In this document: piece after piece, positions 1 to 10,737 of the stretch
Layout: each line of letters starts with the position of its first letter
How positions within the stretch are numbered: the first letter of the stretch is position 1
Assembly: GCA_949128115.1 (NCBI GenBank)
Contig: OX421967.1
Coordinates: 7,802,070 to 7,866,069 of the forward strand
Origin: Anaspis maculata
Lineage: Eukaryota; Arthropoda; Insecta; Coleoptera; Scraptiidae
DNA length: 64,000 bases
Reading direction: 5' to 3'
Translations under genes and position numbers: made by a program
Notes under the pieces: model-generated
Told to the model about the DNA's origin: nothing
The model's database searches: none
The model's input: only the letters and a program-made list of their open reading frames with translations

Positions 1-104
1 TACTCAAACAAAAGGAGTGATCAACAGGTGGATCCCGACGTCAAGACGGACTAGACACATACCGTCTGGAGAGATGTTCGATTGTTCGTCCGTCAAAGCT
101 GATT

Positions 105-315
105 AAAATAAATAATAAAATATTATAAATGTTTTCCTCCTTATCGGCCTGCACCGGCCATAAGAGTTTTTGCACTTCATTATCACATTTACATAGCTAG
201 AAAAATTGCAAATTGGACGAATACAAACATCCAGACTTCTTCCAGGAATCGAACTCAGGGCTCTTGCGGCCGAAAGCAGCAACGCAACCACCTGGGCCAC
301 GAGGCCGTCATCAAA
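105..315 (-). mobile_element. tRNA-derived SINE-like element
   Basis: On the minus strand, positions about 312-243 read like a tRNA. An A-box-like stretch (TGGCCCAGGTGG, plus 288-299) is followed by a B box (GAGTTCGATTCC, plus 244-255) at tRNA-like spacing. The anticodon-arm region contains TTTCGG, so an Arg-type ancestor is possible but unproven. An unrelated body follows, ending in an A/T-rich tail near 105-130, as expected for a SINE transcribed by RNA polymerase III. The short motif AACATCCAGACT (about 227-238) recurs inverted at 362-373. A functional tRNA is unlikely because no 3' acceptor strand pairs with the 5' end. Seen: the two boxes and tail. Inferred: SINE identity. Confidence 0.5.
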
Positions 316-357
316 ACTGATGAGTCTGAACCTTGGCCACCAAACACGCGACGCGAT

Positions 358-1769
358 AGTTAGTCTGGATGTTAAGGGCCATAATGATTTAATTTTCATT
401 TATTGAATTTAATGATTAAGCAAAGCCGTTTGGTACGAATGTTGTACATACCAATTTCTCAATTTTGAGAGGTGTTGCCAAGATGTTGATCTGTGTAAAC
501 GCCGTATACAGGGTGATGAAAATGCAAAAATTCCAACTCATGAACTAAAAAAGTTGGAGTCATGAAAATTATCATGTAGATTCACAATTCAATGCTCATT
601 AGGCTGAAATAAACCGCGTCTGAATATTTCCAGCCGTTTCGCCCATCATGGAATATAAGTGGAAAATCAATTGGTACAAGCAGTGATAGTCATACTCAAT
701 GATATAAATGCAAAAATAACCGTTCTTGGTGAGTAACTTTTTGTAATTGGCCATTTGGAAATGTTAAACCCATTTTTACGAGTTTTATAGCACTTTGGCG
801 CTTAACACGACCAAAATGACCATTATTAAGATGGAAATGGGGTTATGGAACAATCCATTATCTTGCTTGATCTGTTGAGCAATTGTGCATATCCGAAAAA
901 AATTTGTAATACAAAAAATGACCCACCGACAAAAAAAAAACGGCAAGTCAAAAACAAAAAATTTATCAAATAAACGTATTTCCAAAACTTGTCCCATTTT
1001 TTCAGGATATTTTCAGTATATTTTGGGAATGACTGATGAAGAATCAAAATGGTTCCGTAATTCATCTTGAACAAGATATTGGATTGTTTTAATATCCCAT
1101 AGTCATCTTCACAGTGGTCATAAGGGTCGTGGTAAGCGCTGAAGTGCTGTAAAACTCGGAAAAAGGGGTCAACATTTCCTTATGGTCAATTACAAAGAGT
1201 TACTCACTGAGAACGAGTATTTTTGCATCAAGATTATTGACTTTGACCATTACTACTAGTTTCAATTGATTTTTCACTTATTCCATTATAAGCGAATTCA
1301 AAATGGCGGCCATAAGAAAAAAAGCAATCGACTGTCATATTCACAAAAATAATAGGCGAGAACGGTGGCAACACATCACATTTCATTCATGAGGTCATTC
1401 TTCGTGGAAATACAAAGATTTATCAAAATATCTTGGAAAATCACTGGATTATTGAGAAATGTTCATTTCCATGAAACCGACCACTAAGTTCAAAATATTT
1501 CAGGAACGGCTGAAAATATTCAAACACGGCCTGTCTTAGCTTGATTAGCATTGAATTGTGAATCATGGTGAATTTCATAACTCCAATTTCTTTGGTTCAT
1601 GAGTTGGAATTTTTGCATTTTTGATCACCTGTATACGGCCTCTGCACGGACCGATATCTTGGCAACACCTCTCAAAATTAAGGCATGGGTATGTACAACA
1701 TTCGTACCAAACGGCACTGCCTAATCATTATATGCAAGGTGGTTGGCGCCTAACATCCGGACTAAGTAA
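358..1769. mobile_element. Fold-back element A (long inverted repeat)
   Basis: The sequence from about 410 is repeated inverted up to 1730. Examples are GCCGTTTGGTACGAATGTTG near 425 against its complement near 1700, and GTTGGAATTTTTGCATTTT-type text in both arms. The similarity seems to extend outward to TTAGTCTGGATGTTA at 358 and its diverged complement ending about 1769. The right arm carries an extra segment of about 190 bp (1295-1480) that includes AAAATGGCGGCC. The loop (about 866-1079) has no convincing coding potential. No target duplication is clear. This is a non-autonomous palindromic DNA element or an old inverted duplication. Confidence 0.65.
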
Positions 1770-1986
1770 TAAGAGCTGAAATAGCCGCAAAAAAAGCTCA
1801 GTGGGATTTTCGGGGATTTCAAATACGTACACAGTGGAAGATGGAATTCTGAGATGATAGCAACTTCAAAATTGAATGATCTGATTTTTTCTACCACAAA
1901 ACTTATCTCTACTGCACTGTTGAGTATGAACTGAGAAAAGGACTTTGAAAGGAGAAAAGGCTGTTGAAATTTCACTGGAACATGTA

Positions 1987-4157
1987 GACCAGTCAAATAA
2001 GGAAAGCTGGAGGGAAAAAACTGTTGGAGTTTTGGAAATTTGACAGTAATGTCCGATAAGGTGTACTGTTGAACATTCTAAAAGTCCTCAACTCTACCCA
2101 TTGAGCTCGAGCCGCCATCTTGGAAAAATGGTCCTTCGATCCAGTTTTTCTGTTTATAATCCGCTAATCATCAGAGATATTCAATTCAGTTTAATAAAAA
2201 ATCAAGGCTATGAAAATGTCTATAAAAATTGTTTCATACCGATCTTTTTCTCGAATCTGTTGAAATTAATTAAATTAAATTAACAAAAAACAAAACAAAA
2301 AATAAGCGATTTTTGCCAATGGCTAGAGATATTGTCTTCAAAATTTGTGAAAATGTTGGCAGTCTACATCAAAGCTAAACGTGACAGTTGAGATATAAAA
2401 AAAAATACGGAAATTTTTTTTTATTTTTTTTTAAATTAAGCAAAAATTTGGTTTTCGAGTTTCACATTTCCAACAGGGCGGAGTAAAGGTTTTAATCGAA
2501 CATCAATCAGTTTTGATATTTACATATTGTAAGACAATATTTCATAAGTATTGTGCCTTCACGAGCTTCTGGAATGCTCGATATGAATTAAACTGAAAGA
2601 ATAATAGCTAAGTCCAAAAAGTGTTGTCGATTGGTTCTGAAGGAAACATTTCGAAACAAAAGACATCAGCAAAGAATATACAGGAGATCCAAAGGTTATT
2701 CAACTGTAAATGAGCCCCATATTGATGTGTCTTATCCAAAATAGTACAAAAGAATTAATCAAAATGTGAAAATCCACCCTGTATAACAAAAAGTAACGAT
2801 ACAAAATGGAAGTAGTAGATCATACCTGGTGCCAAAAATACAGCTTCTACATTGATGAAAAAAAGAACAAAATTATTTGATTTATTTGAAAGCTATTAGT
2901 CCTCAAACTTGACTTCACAAATTTCAGCCAGTCAAATAGGGAAAAGTAGAGAGAAGTAACGGTCGGAGTTTCAGAAATTTGACAGGAATGTTCGCTAAGG
3001 TATACTTATAAACATACTAAAAGTCCCCGCCTCTACTTATTGCGCCGCCATCTTGGAAAAATGGTCCTTCGATCAAGTTTATTACCATTTTTCGAGCACA
3101 ACAGGTAGAGGCGGGGACTTTTAGTATGTTCATTAGTATACCTTAGCGAACATCTCTGTCAAATTTCTGAAACTCCGACAGTTACTTCTCTCTACTTTTC
3201 CCCATTTGACTGGCTGAAATTTGTAAAGTTAAGTTTGAGGACTAATAACTTTCAAATAAATCAATCAATTTTGTTCTTTTTTCCAGAAATGTAAAGGCTG
3301 TCTTTTTGGCACCGGGTGTGATCTACTACTTCCATTTTGTATCCTTAGTTTTTGTTATACAGGGTGGATTTTAACATTTTGTATGATTCTTTTGTACTAT
3401 TTTGGACAAGGCACATCAATATGGGGCTTATATACAGTTGAATAACCTTTGGACCTCCTGTATATCCTTTGCTGATGTCTTTTGTTTTGAAATGTTACTT
3501 TCAGAACCAACACTTTTTGGACTTAGCTATTATTCTTTCAGTTTAATTCATATCGAGCATTCCAGAAGCTCGTGAAGGCACAATACTGATGAAATCTTGT
3601 CTTGCAATATGTAAATATCAAAACTGATTGATGTTCGATTGAAACCTTTACTCCGCCGTGTCGGAAATGTCAAACTCAAAAACCAAATTCTTGCTTAATA
3701 AAAAAAAATTAAAAAATATTTTCGCAATTTTTTTTTTATCTCAACTGTCACGTTTAGCTTTGATGTAGACTGCCAACATCTTCACAAATTTTGAAGACAA
3801 TATCTCTAGCTATGGGCAAAAAATCGCTTATTTTTTGATTTTTTTTTGTTAATTTAATTTACTTAATTTTAACAGATACGAGAAAAAATCGGTATGAAAC
3901 AATTTTTGTAGACAATTTTATAGCCTTGATTTTTTATCAAACTTAATTGAATATCTCTAATGATTCAATAATGGAATATGAGCAGAAAACTGGATCGAAG
4001 GACCATTTTTCCAAGATGGCAGCTCGAGCTCAATAGGTAGAGTTGGGGACTTTTAGTATGTTCAACAGTACACCTTATCGGACATTACTGTCAAATTTCC
4101 AAAACTCCAACAGTTTTTTTCCCTCAAACGGAAAAATTTGTTCTAATTTGACTGGCC
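1987..4157. mobile_element. Fold-back element B, copy 1
   Basis: An almost complete 2171-bp palindrome whose arms meet near 3080. It starts GACCAGTCAAAT, ends ATTTGACTGGCC, and is flanked by TA on both sides (1985-1986 and 4158-4159), which fits a TA target duplication as used by Tc1/mariner-type elements. The ends are not fully symmetric: the right end carries an extra block (CCTCAAACGGAAAAATTTG) absent from the left. It contains no transposase. A second copy lies at 18961-21125 with the same ends, also in TA. Inside each arm the terminal about 150 bp recurs as a diverged direct repeat next to the centre. The motif GCCGCCATCTTGG is present in the terminal and central blocks. Confidence 0.85.
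2927..3222. repeat. Inner palindrome of fold-back B copy 1
   Basis: This is a palindrome of about 300 bp at the heart of fold-back B. It begins CAGCCAGTCAAATAGGG and ends CCCCATTTGACTGGCTG. Each half is a diverged copy of the outer terminal block at 1987-2150 (same order: CCAGTCAAAT, GGAGTTT, AAATTTGACAG, GCCGCCATCTTGG, AATGGTCCTTCGAT). The 20-bp centre at 3065-3084 starts TCCTTCGATC and lies in the opposite orientation to the centre of copy 2. Confidence 0.75.
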
Positions 4158-4314
4158 TAATGGTAGAAACTGTGGAAAGTAGTAACTAGTTTCCTGGAAT
4201 CACATTCAAGAAGTGTATGATTTCAATCGCAAAACTGACAGCTTTGAAAAGTGTTTTTATCCATTCGCTCGCTCGCTCGCGTCTGCAGGTAGGTAGGTAA
4301 ACCAACTTAGTATA

Positions 4315-4781
4315 CAGGGTTATTTAAAAGTGCGGAATAAATTTCATAATTTTTTTCCATATTTATTCCGGAAAAAAACGCTCGAACAGGTCAATTTCTA
4401 GATACGGTAAGCCGTTTTTCATGACACCTGTCATGTTCTACCGTCAACCCCCTAACCCCAAGCCACCCTTAGTATTTTTTTAAATGGCACCCTATGGCTT
4501 GTGGAGGCTCGTTGGAAAGCTTGTCAAAAACTCTATTCAGATCTACCATTGAAAATTAGATCGTACGCTTCACCATGAAGTCACCACCACAAGCCATAGG
4601 TTGCTATTTGAACAAAAAAAATACTAAGGGTGGCTTAGGGTTGGAGGGTTGCCGGTGGAACATGACACGTGTCATGAAAAAACGGCTTACCGTTTTTAGA
4701 AATCGACCTGTTTGAGCGTTTTTTCCGAAATAAATATGGAAAAAAATTATGAATTTTATTCCGGACTTTTGAATAACCCTG
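4315..4781. mobile_element. Mariner-type MITE, 467 bp
   Basis: A perfect-ended inverted repeat. It starts CAGGGTTATTTAAAAGT, ends ACTTTTGAATAACCCTG, and is flanked by TA on both sides (4313-4314 and 4782-4783). The arms stay complementary for about 200 bp, including GGCTTAC and GACACxTGTCATG blocks. There is no coding capacity. The TA duplication and CAGGG ends point to a non-autonomous Tc1/mariner-group element. It lies about 210 bp beyond the stop codon of the zinc-finger gene and contains AATAAA on the minus strand near 4756, so it might supply a polyadenylation signal to that gene (inference). Confidence 0.85.
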
Positions 4782-4993
4782 TACAACAGTAAACATTGTA
4801 ATAACCACTAGGTAGCTAACATTGATAGATTTGGTATGAATAATACAAAAGAAAAAAAATGGAAACCAGAAATAAAATACATAAGGAATGGGACGGAGGA
4901 GTGAAATATATTGACATTACATAATTAAATTCCTACATGAAAATACATTGAAAGAGGAAATTACCAAGTCACCTTGTGGTCCAGATCAGTTAT

Positions 4994-6208
4994 TCAGGAA
5001 CGTCCTTTCCTTGTGGCGTGCCTTAACATGTGCTTTTTCAAATATATCTTAGTTTTAGCTTTGTACGAACATTTGGCGCAAAAGACCCAATCAATTTGTT
5101 CGCTCGTCGCGTGTCTCAGCGAGTGTTTTGTCAAATATTTTTTGAATTTAGCTTTGTAAGAACATTTAGTGCAGAAAAACCAGTCAATTTGTTCCTCCGC
5201 GGCATGTGTCATCATGTGTGTTTTCAAATTGCACTTGTGTTTTGTACTGAAAGAACATGTAGCGCACTTGAACCAATCAATTTCTTCACCGGTGGCATGT
5301 GTCAACATGTGAGATTTCAAATTGTGCTTGAGTTTAGCTTTGAATGAACATTTGGCGCAACTGAACCAATCAATTTCTTCGCTTGCGGCGTGCATCAACA
5401 TATGTTTCTTCACATAGTACTTGTACTTGGCTTTGTATGAGCATTTTGTGCAGAAGAACCAATCGATTCCTTCGCTTGTGGCATGTGTCAACATGTGTCT
5501 TTTTAAATTTTCTTTTAGTTTACATTTGAATGAGCAATTGGCGCAAAAGAACCAAGCAATTTCTCCACTGGCGGAATTTTCGAGCTTGTGCGACTTCAAA
5601 TCCCCCTTACGTTTGGTTCTGTGCGAACGCTTGGCACACTGGACGTCCTTCGGCTGGTTAAGAGCGCAAACTTGATCAACTCCATTGAAATGTTGAGTAG
5701 TCACGTCACTTTCAATCAATAAGGCTGTTGGTAAAATGGCTTCTCCTGCTGCTGAAGTTCGGCTCATCCCTTTACACGAATCGGTGTGTTTGATGAGCAA
5801 CAAACTCGAATTGGATCTGTATTCGCAAGAATCGCAAGGGAAGTTGTAGTTTTTTTCATTGCAAAAGGAACCTCGTTCGATGTTGCAAGCGTCGATTCTG
5901 CCGTGGTGTTGTTCTTTGCAGTGTTGGTATAAATCCCAGCCGTAGTAAAACTTGAAGTTGCAGCAAAGACATCGGAATTGTTCGGGTTCCACGATGGCGT
6001 GGAACAGTTCGGCCGCGTAAACATTTTTGTGAGCCCTTTGGAAATGATGTTCGACTTGAAATTTGAATTCGAACACTTGCAAACATCTTGAGCAGTGATG
6101 TACCCCTGCTACATCCATGTTTATTGAGATGTTCTCGCAGGTCTTTTTGTGAATCTGAAGTAGAAGCGTATCCAGACATAAATTATCATTATATTCCATT
6201 ATGTTCAT
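4994..6208 (-). CDS. C2H2 zinc-finger protein, 404 aa
   Basis: An uninterrupted 404-codon frame with ATG at 6206-6208 and TGA at 4994-4996. Zinc-binding residues are visible in nine fingers: C39/C42/H55/H60, C80/C83/H96/H101, C125/C128/H141/C145 (C2HC), and six near-identical tandem fingers starting C222, C253, C284, C315, C346 and C377, each CX2CX12HX3H. A degenerate finger lies near C191. The tandem fingers repeat every 31 residues, with a 10-residue linker (ATSEGIDWFF type) instead of the usual TGEKP linker. Such proteins usually bind DNA in the nucleus; the target is unknown. No KRAB, BTB or ZAD domain is visible, so upstream exons may exist. A donor-like CCAAG/GTGAG on the minus strand near 6286 would fit a 5' non-coding exon. 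This is the only long intact non-transposon frame in the window. Confidence 0.8.
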   Translation of the reverse strand: MNIMEYNDNLCLDTLLLQIHKKTCENISINMDVAGVHHCSRCLQVFEFKFQVEHHFQRAHKNVYAAELFHAIVEPEQFRCLCCNFKFYYGWDLYQHCKEQHHGRIDACNIERGSFCNEKNYNFPCDSCEYRSNSSLLLIKHTDSCKGMSRTSAAGEAILPTALLIESDVTTQHFNGVDQVCALNQPKDVQCAKRSHRTKRKGDLKSHKLENSASGEIAWFFCANCSFKCKLKENLKRHMLTHATSEGIDWFFCTKCSYKAKYKYYVKKHMLMHAASEEIDWFSCAKCSFKAKLKHNLKSHMLTHATGEEIDWFKCATCSFSTKHKCNLKTHMMTHAAEEQIDWFFCTKCSYKAKFKKYLTKHSLRHATSEQIDWVFCAKCSYKAKTKIYLKKHMLRHATRKGRS

Positions 6209-7534
6209 TATAATTACAATACATCATATTTTGATCAATTCATCTATTGAGGTCATCCAGGTAAGTATAGGTTCCATGCACTCACCTTGGTAGGGTTGAT
6301 ACCTGCGTAAGCTTCTTTCGAGTGGAGTGAAAAAGGATTTAGTAAATGGGTATACTTTCTTTCAATAAGTAGTTTGCTTTTATTATTAGATGGGTAGCTT
6401 TGCTATCGGTGTTGTGAGTGATATTGATGGTACGAGACGAGGAGAGGGCAAAAACTATCGTGTTACCTTTTTCTCTCAACTTTTTTTTGGAATAAAAACT
6501 TGTTATCGAAGCAGTCAGCAATGACCTCCATGTCACAAAAATGATCTAGCAATAGCACAAAGCTTGCCGGGAATTCGAATGGATTGAAATAATGTACGAT
6601 ATAAGCGAAAACAAAAGGCAGAAATTACGGACACCGACATAGTCTCAATTATTATTGTTTTTGCGTTTAACTCGACCAAAGCACACAAAAATTGTTTTTT
6701 TTTTTTTTTTTATTTTTTATTTTGTTAGGGTGCATCAACTGCATGGTTAGGTTATTAGCACCCACGGCTGGGTTTGAGTTTCAGTGTCTTTGCTTGATTT
6801 TCTGGTTTTCAGGTTTGGAAACTTTGGAGTGTTGTCGGACGGCCCGGCACAAAACTGGTTTGAGCGCTAGCTGTTTGCGCCTTTTCCCTGATCAGGGTTT
6901 TACCGGTCTATTCGCCAAAGTTGTCCAACAACACTGGGCGGTAGGTAAATGTTTTCCGGTTGTCCTGGACTTTTATTTCCATTTCCCAGAAAATGCTAAG
7001 ACTTGGTAGAAAAAAGTATGAGTGGAAATGTTGGGAGGCTTGAAGATGCTTGGGGAGTCTGCAGTATTAGACTGGTATTAGAGGATGGTCTTGTTTTTAG
7101 ATCAGGTCAAAAATGCCAGAGTCCTTCAGAAAATCCATCAGCACACCAAAATTGCCATTCTGAGCAACCATCCGAGTAAGGGAAACTTCATTTGAGAACC
7201 CTGCCCGTTGACGACTCAAAAGGCTGACGTATGCGGACGTTGCCAGTGGACAGCGTATAGCGAGAAGTTCTAGTAGTCATGCTCTGCCTGCCGAGTCGTC
7301 ATGCTTTAACCGTTAAGTCTCCATACTCCTGACCTGATCACTTGTGCTATCGGTAGGCCGGCAACTAGGAGTTGACGTCATAGGCTGTTCGCTAGGACTT
7401 GTCGGCATACGCTGGTCTCTAGCAGTGACTGCGTTTCGATCGCAGCTTTCGATCCGCTCGAGTTTCGATCGGGTCCAGAGTGGCTTCAGTCAAGCGCGTT
7501 TTTATCGTCGCACGTTCGATCCGCTTCACTCAAG
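6209..7534. other. Unassigned stretch upstream of the zinc-finger gene
   Basis: No gene is recognised. It holds a poly-T/A tract near 6692-6720, then an unusually GC-rich 300-bp block (about 6725-7010) with a 105-codon frame that resembles no family I know. A further run of diverged sequence follows with CTTTCGATC-type short repeats near 7430-7520. The region next to 6208 could contain the promoter and 5' exon of the zinc-finger gene. Confidence 0.4.
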
Positions 7535-7678
7535 TTAGGGAACACGTTGAAGGACACGTTAGGGACACGTTAGGGGACACGTTGGGGACACGTTGGGGAC
7601 ACGTTGGGGACACGTTAGGGACACGTTAGGGACACGTAAAAGACACGTTAGGGACACGTTAAAGACACGTTAGGGGAC
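7535..7678. repeat. 11-12-bp tandem array, GGACACGTTAG
   Basis: About twelve consecutive copies of GGACACGTTAG/GGACACGTTGGG with small variations (AAAGACACGTTAG, AGGGACACGTTAG). It fades into GGACAATTGAAG-type derivatives after 7675. Simple minisatellite; no coding meaning. Confidence 0.9.
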
Positions 7679-7910
7679 AATTGAAGAGTACAAGGGTGAC
7701 ATTGAAGTGGACAATGAAAGGGGACAATCGATGGAGACAAAATAATGATGAGATTATTCATCATGCTGAGATAAGTAAAACGTGGAATGAAGAGTATCTG
7801 TATATTTGAATGAGCGGGAGCAAAATATCCAGAAATGATCGAGCTTTTGATAACGATAGAAGGTAGAGCTGCAGAAAGCAAGAAAAATATTCCCAAAAAA
7901 ATTCAAAGCG

Positions 7911-8013
7911 CTATAACTAAAGTCCTTCGAGAGACCTAGGTTAGAACAAGTGCCCGAGTTTTCGGTATAACTGAAGTCGTTCGAGAGACCTAAGTTAGGA
8001 CAAGTGCCCGAGT
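7911..8013 (+). repeat. Direct repeat pair, about 48 bp
   Basis: The text CTATAACTAAAGTCCTTCGA and its continuation (GAGACCTAGGTTAGAACAAG, TGCCCGAG) occurs at about 7911-7959 and again at about 7967-8013 with few changes. It is a local tandem duplication of unknown origin. Confidence 0.75.
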
Positions 8014-8179
8014 CTATGTCTATGTTAGCACGCTTGGTGCGAGAAACTAGAGAGAAGAAGGCCCTGCCATCGCATATACGAGTATCCTACAAAATATTGG
8101 AAATAGCTCAGTTTTCTTGAAGAATATGTCCCGAGCTAACATATCTTCAACAAAACAAGCATGGACACACAAAAAAATT

Positions 8180-8375
8180 CCAACGTCGTAGGTGCGGAAC
8201 CAGTTCATCTACATCTGCAATACACTCAAGATCTTATCAATTAGAAGCAACCTTTCCTCAAAATCTGAAAACGACGGATAGCGGTGAAACAATGGATGAT
8301 AAAATGAGTGATGACGACTCTGTCCATGATGTTTCTACCGATTTGGATTCTCGACAAAAGGTCAATCTGCACCAA
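8180..8375 (+). other. Possible coding-like stretch, about 65 codons
   Basis: One plus-strand frame is open for about 65 codons with a coding-like, Ser/Asp-rich composition (for example GETMDDKMSDDDSVHDV) and ends at TAA near 8376. There is a weak acceptor-like CGTAG/GT near 8190 and a donor-like AAAAG/GTCAAT near 8358. It could be a lone exon or a gag scrap; I do not recognise a family. No neighbouring exon can be shown. Confidence 0.2.
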
Positions 8376-10737
8376 TAAGGACCTATAGAAATCTCTCCAG
8401 GTTAGGTTCCAGCCTCAAGAGAAGTGGCAAAGAAGTGAATTAAAAAAAATGAAGAATATGGCTGTCCTACCGACCCAGGCGCAGTTACAGATAAGTTAGT
8501 ATATTTAAAAACTTCCAAATAGACATGATACTAGAGGAGTCAAAGGGTTGCGTTCGACCTTCTATGTAAGCTTGGATTCTTATATCCAACATCATTAGCT
8601 GGCGAAACCATATTTGTCTCTTCGACAGTCAAACCCTTTAATTATTGTAAGAAATGACTGCGAATATTTTCGAACATGTGAATGAAAATTCTTAGACTCT
8701 TGTTAGTACATAGATAGATACAATAAAATCTTTCATATTTAAGGTAAGGATAGGAGTATGGAAATGTTTTTGATCTGAAATGAACAAAGCTGTAAATAAC
8801 TAGTGCGTATTTTTATTTGCACAAATTTCTCCCATAGGTACATCCTGGAAGGGCCGAGTTAAGTATTTAGATGCACCATTCTGATACCACGCATATGGCT
8901 TAGTACATATTTGATCCGGAGATATTTGTAGCTTGGAGAGCAGTCGTCAGCGGGTGGGCAATGTTGCAAAACTCTCTCGTTAATTTCTTTGGTCGCGCTA
9001 CCCACACTACTGGCTACCTCTCGTATTTATTCGTTCTTTCTCAACCTGGTAATCAAAGGGTATTTATTGAAAATTCAAGGTCGGTCAAGTAGAAAATTCT
9101 TATAAAATGCTGGCTTGCTAGAGTCGGTAATATTAGACCCTCAGGTACCTACTTGAAAAATTTCAGTAGGCAAGTGTACTTAATGCAATCGATAATCGCT
9201 AACATTTTAGGCTAATACCTTTGAGCATTGAAAAACATTGGGTATTTTTATGTAAATTTGTCCATATGTTAATAGTTTTTATTAAAACCTCTTTTCAATA
9301 CATTGAGCTCCTGAATACTTATATCTTTTATATTTTTTTTATTTTTACATTGCCGTACTGGACTGACAAAATTCAGCGCTGATATTTTTCAAGTCGGACC
9401 ATTATGTGATAAGCACAAAGTAATTTTCAAATAAAGTTTCTATTTATATAATAATTATTGATTATCTGGTGGCTCCGTGAATATGTGCATATGATACTAA
9501 AAATGCCTGTTCAGACACGATCTTTCAGGTAAAAAAATAAATAGCTCAGGGCTTTTCAGGTAAGAAGTTACGAACCACCACCCAGTCGACAGGTGGTGGT
9601 GGTGCGTTTGCATTCCTTATCTAGCAGCCTCATGGGTTGGTGCTGTGCCGTGTTTGTGTTTTTCGGGCAAGTTTAATTTTCACTATGTTTATGCGGACAA
9701 TTAATTTATTTGAGTACATATTCTTATGGAAACACATTACTATATGTACGGGTTATATTTAGAAAAAAATTGAACTTTCTTTTGACAAAAATTTTTATTT
9801 CGATACAAGCCTCTGGTCGATAGTTCCGGATTTTTGAAAACGACTGCAAAGCCGCGGCTCGCTGTATATTATACCTACCCTACGCAAAGCTAAGCCAGTT
9901 CCATCGATCTTTTTCAATGTAATGTCTCCTGCTTATGCAAAAAAAAAACAACAAAATATCACCCACAGACTCGATGATCAAACTTTATTGAAAAAATCAA
10001 TCTCTTGTTAAAACTCTGTGGAATGACTACAGTTGATGGAAAAAAGACTGGTTACGCGGATAAACAGTATAGATTGTTCAAATTCAAACTTATTACCACG
10101 GTTTACATGGTGGATATTGTCACGCCACTCACGACCTTAAGGGCCTTGCGACAATTAGCATGTCTTATTTTCAATAATTATCCTCCCGTAATACCGTCAT
10201 AACCTTATAAATTATAAGAAAAAGGCCTTCAACCAATTCCCTGTTGGCAAGAGCCGTTATTTTGGGTGCGACGTCTCAGGTAGCCTAAATGCATATACCT
10301 ACAAACAATAAGCCTCACGGTCGTAGAGGTATATTCACTCGTTCATTTTCCGTACTCTCCAACAATACTATGTCTTATGAAAGTTGTATTATGATATCCT
10401 GTGAGACATTACATACAATTTTTGTTTTTTTTTGTAGTACTCACCTGGAAGGTTCTCATCACAACTACAATAACTAGAATTATACTGTCAACCTGATCCA
10501 GTTACTGAATTTACACTATCAACGATTTTCTCCAAGAGCCAACAGTGAAAAAGTAAAAATAATCAAACTGAGCTATAAGAATTCCAAGATACTCAATTTT
10601 GGCTCCATGAAGGAGTTGATTGTGTCCAATAATGATGATGATGATGATTCCAACATTTTGCCTCGCGACCGGCACATCAGAACTGCCGACCATCAAGTTG
10701 CCGTGTTAAGTGTACTTCGACTTTGGGAGAATGATGT
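8376..10737. other. Unassigned AT-rich stretch
   Basis: I see no gene, RNA or clear mobile element here. Minor items are a short palindrome-like GGTGGTGGTGG/CCACCACC pair near 9575-9605 and a TGA/TGATGATGATGA microsatellite near 10632-10648. Frames of about 60 codons at 10005-10202 and 10289-10477 show no recognisable domain. Confidence 0.4.

Noticed and set aside
243..312. Functional tRNA gene
   Set aside because: A and B boxes are present but the acceptor and D stems do not pair properly, and a SINE-like body follows.
10005..10202. Possible transposase piece (65 codons starting MLKLCGMTTV)
   Set aside because: The resemblance to a transposase was too vague, with no catalytic motif or terminal repeats.
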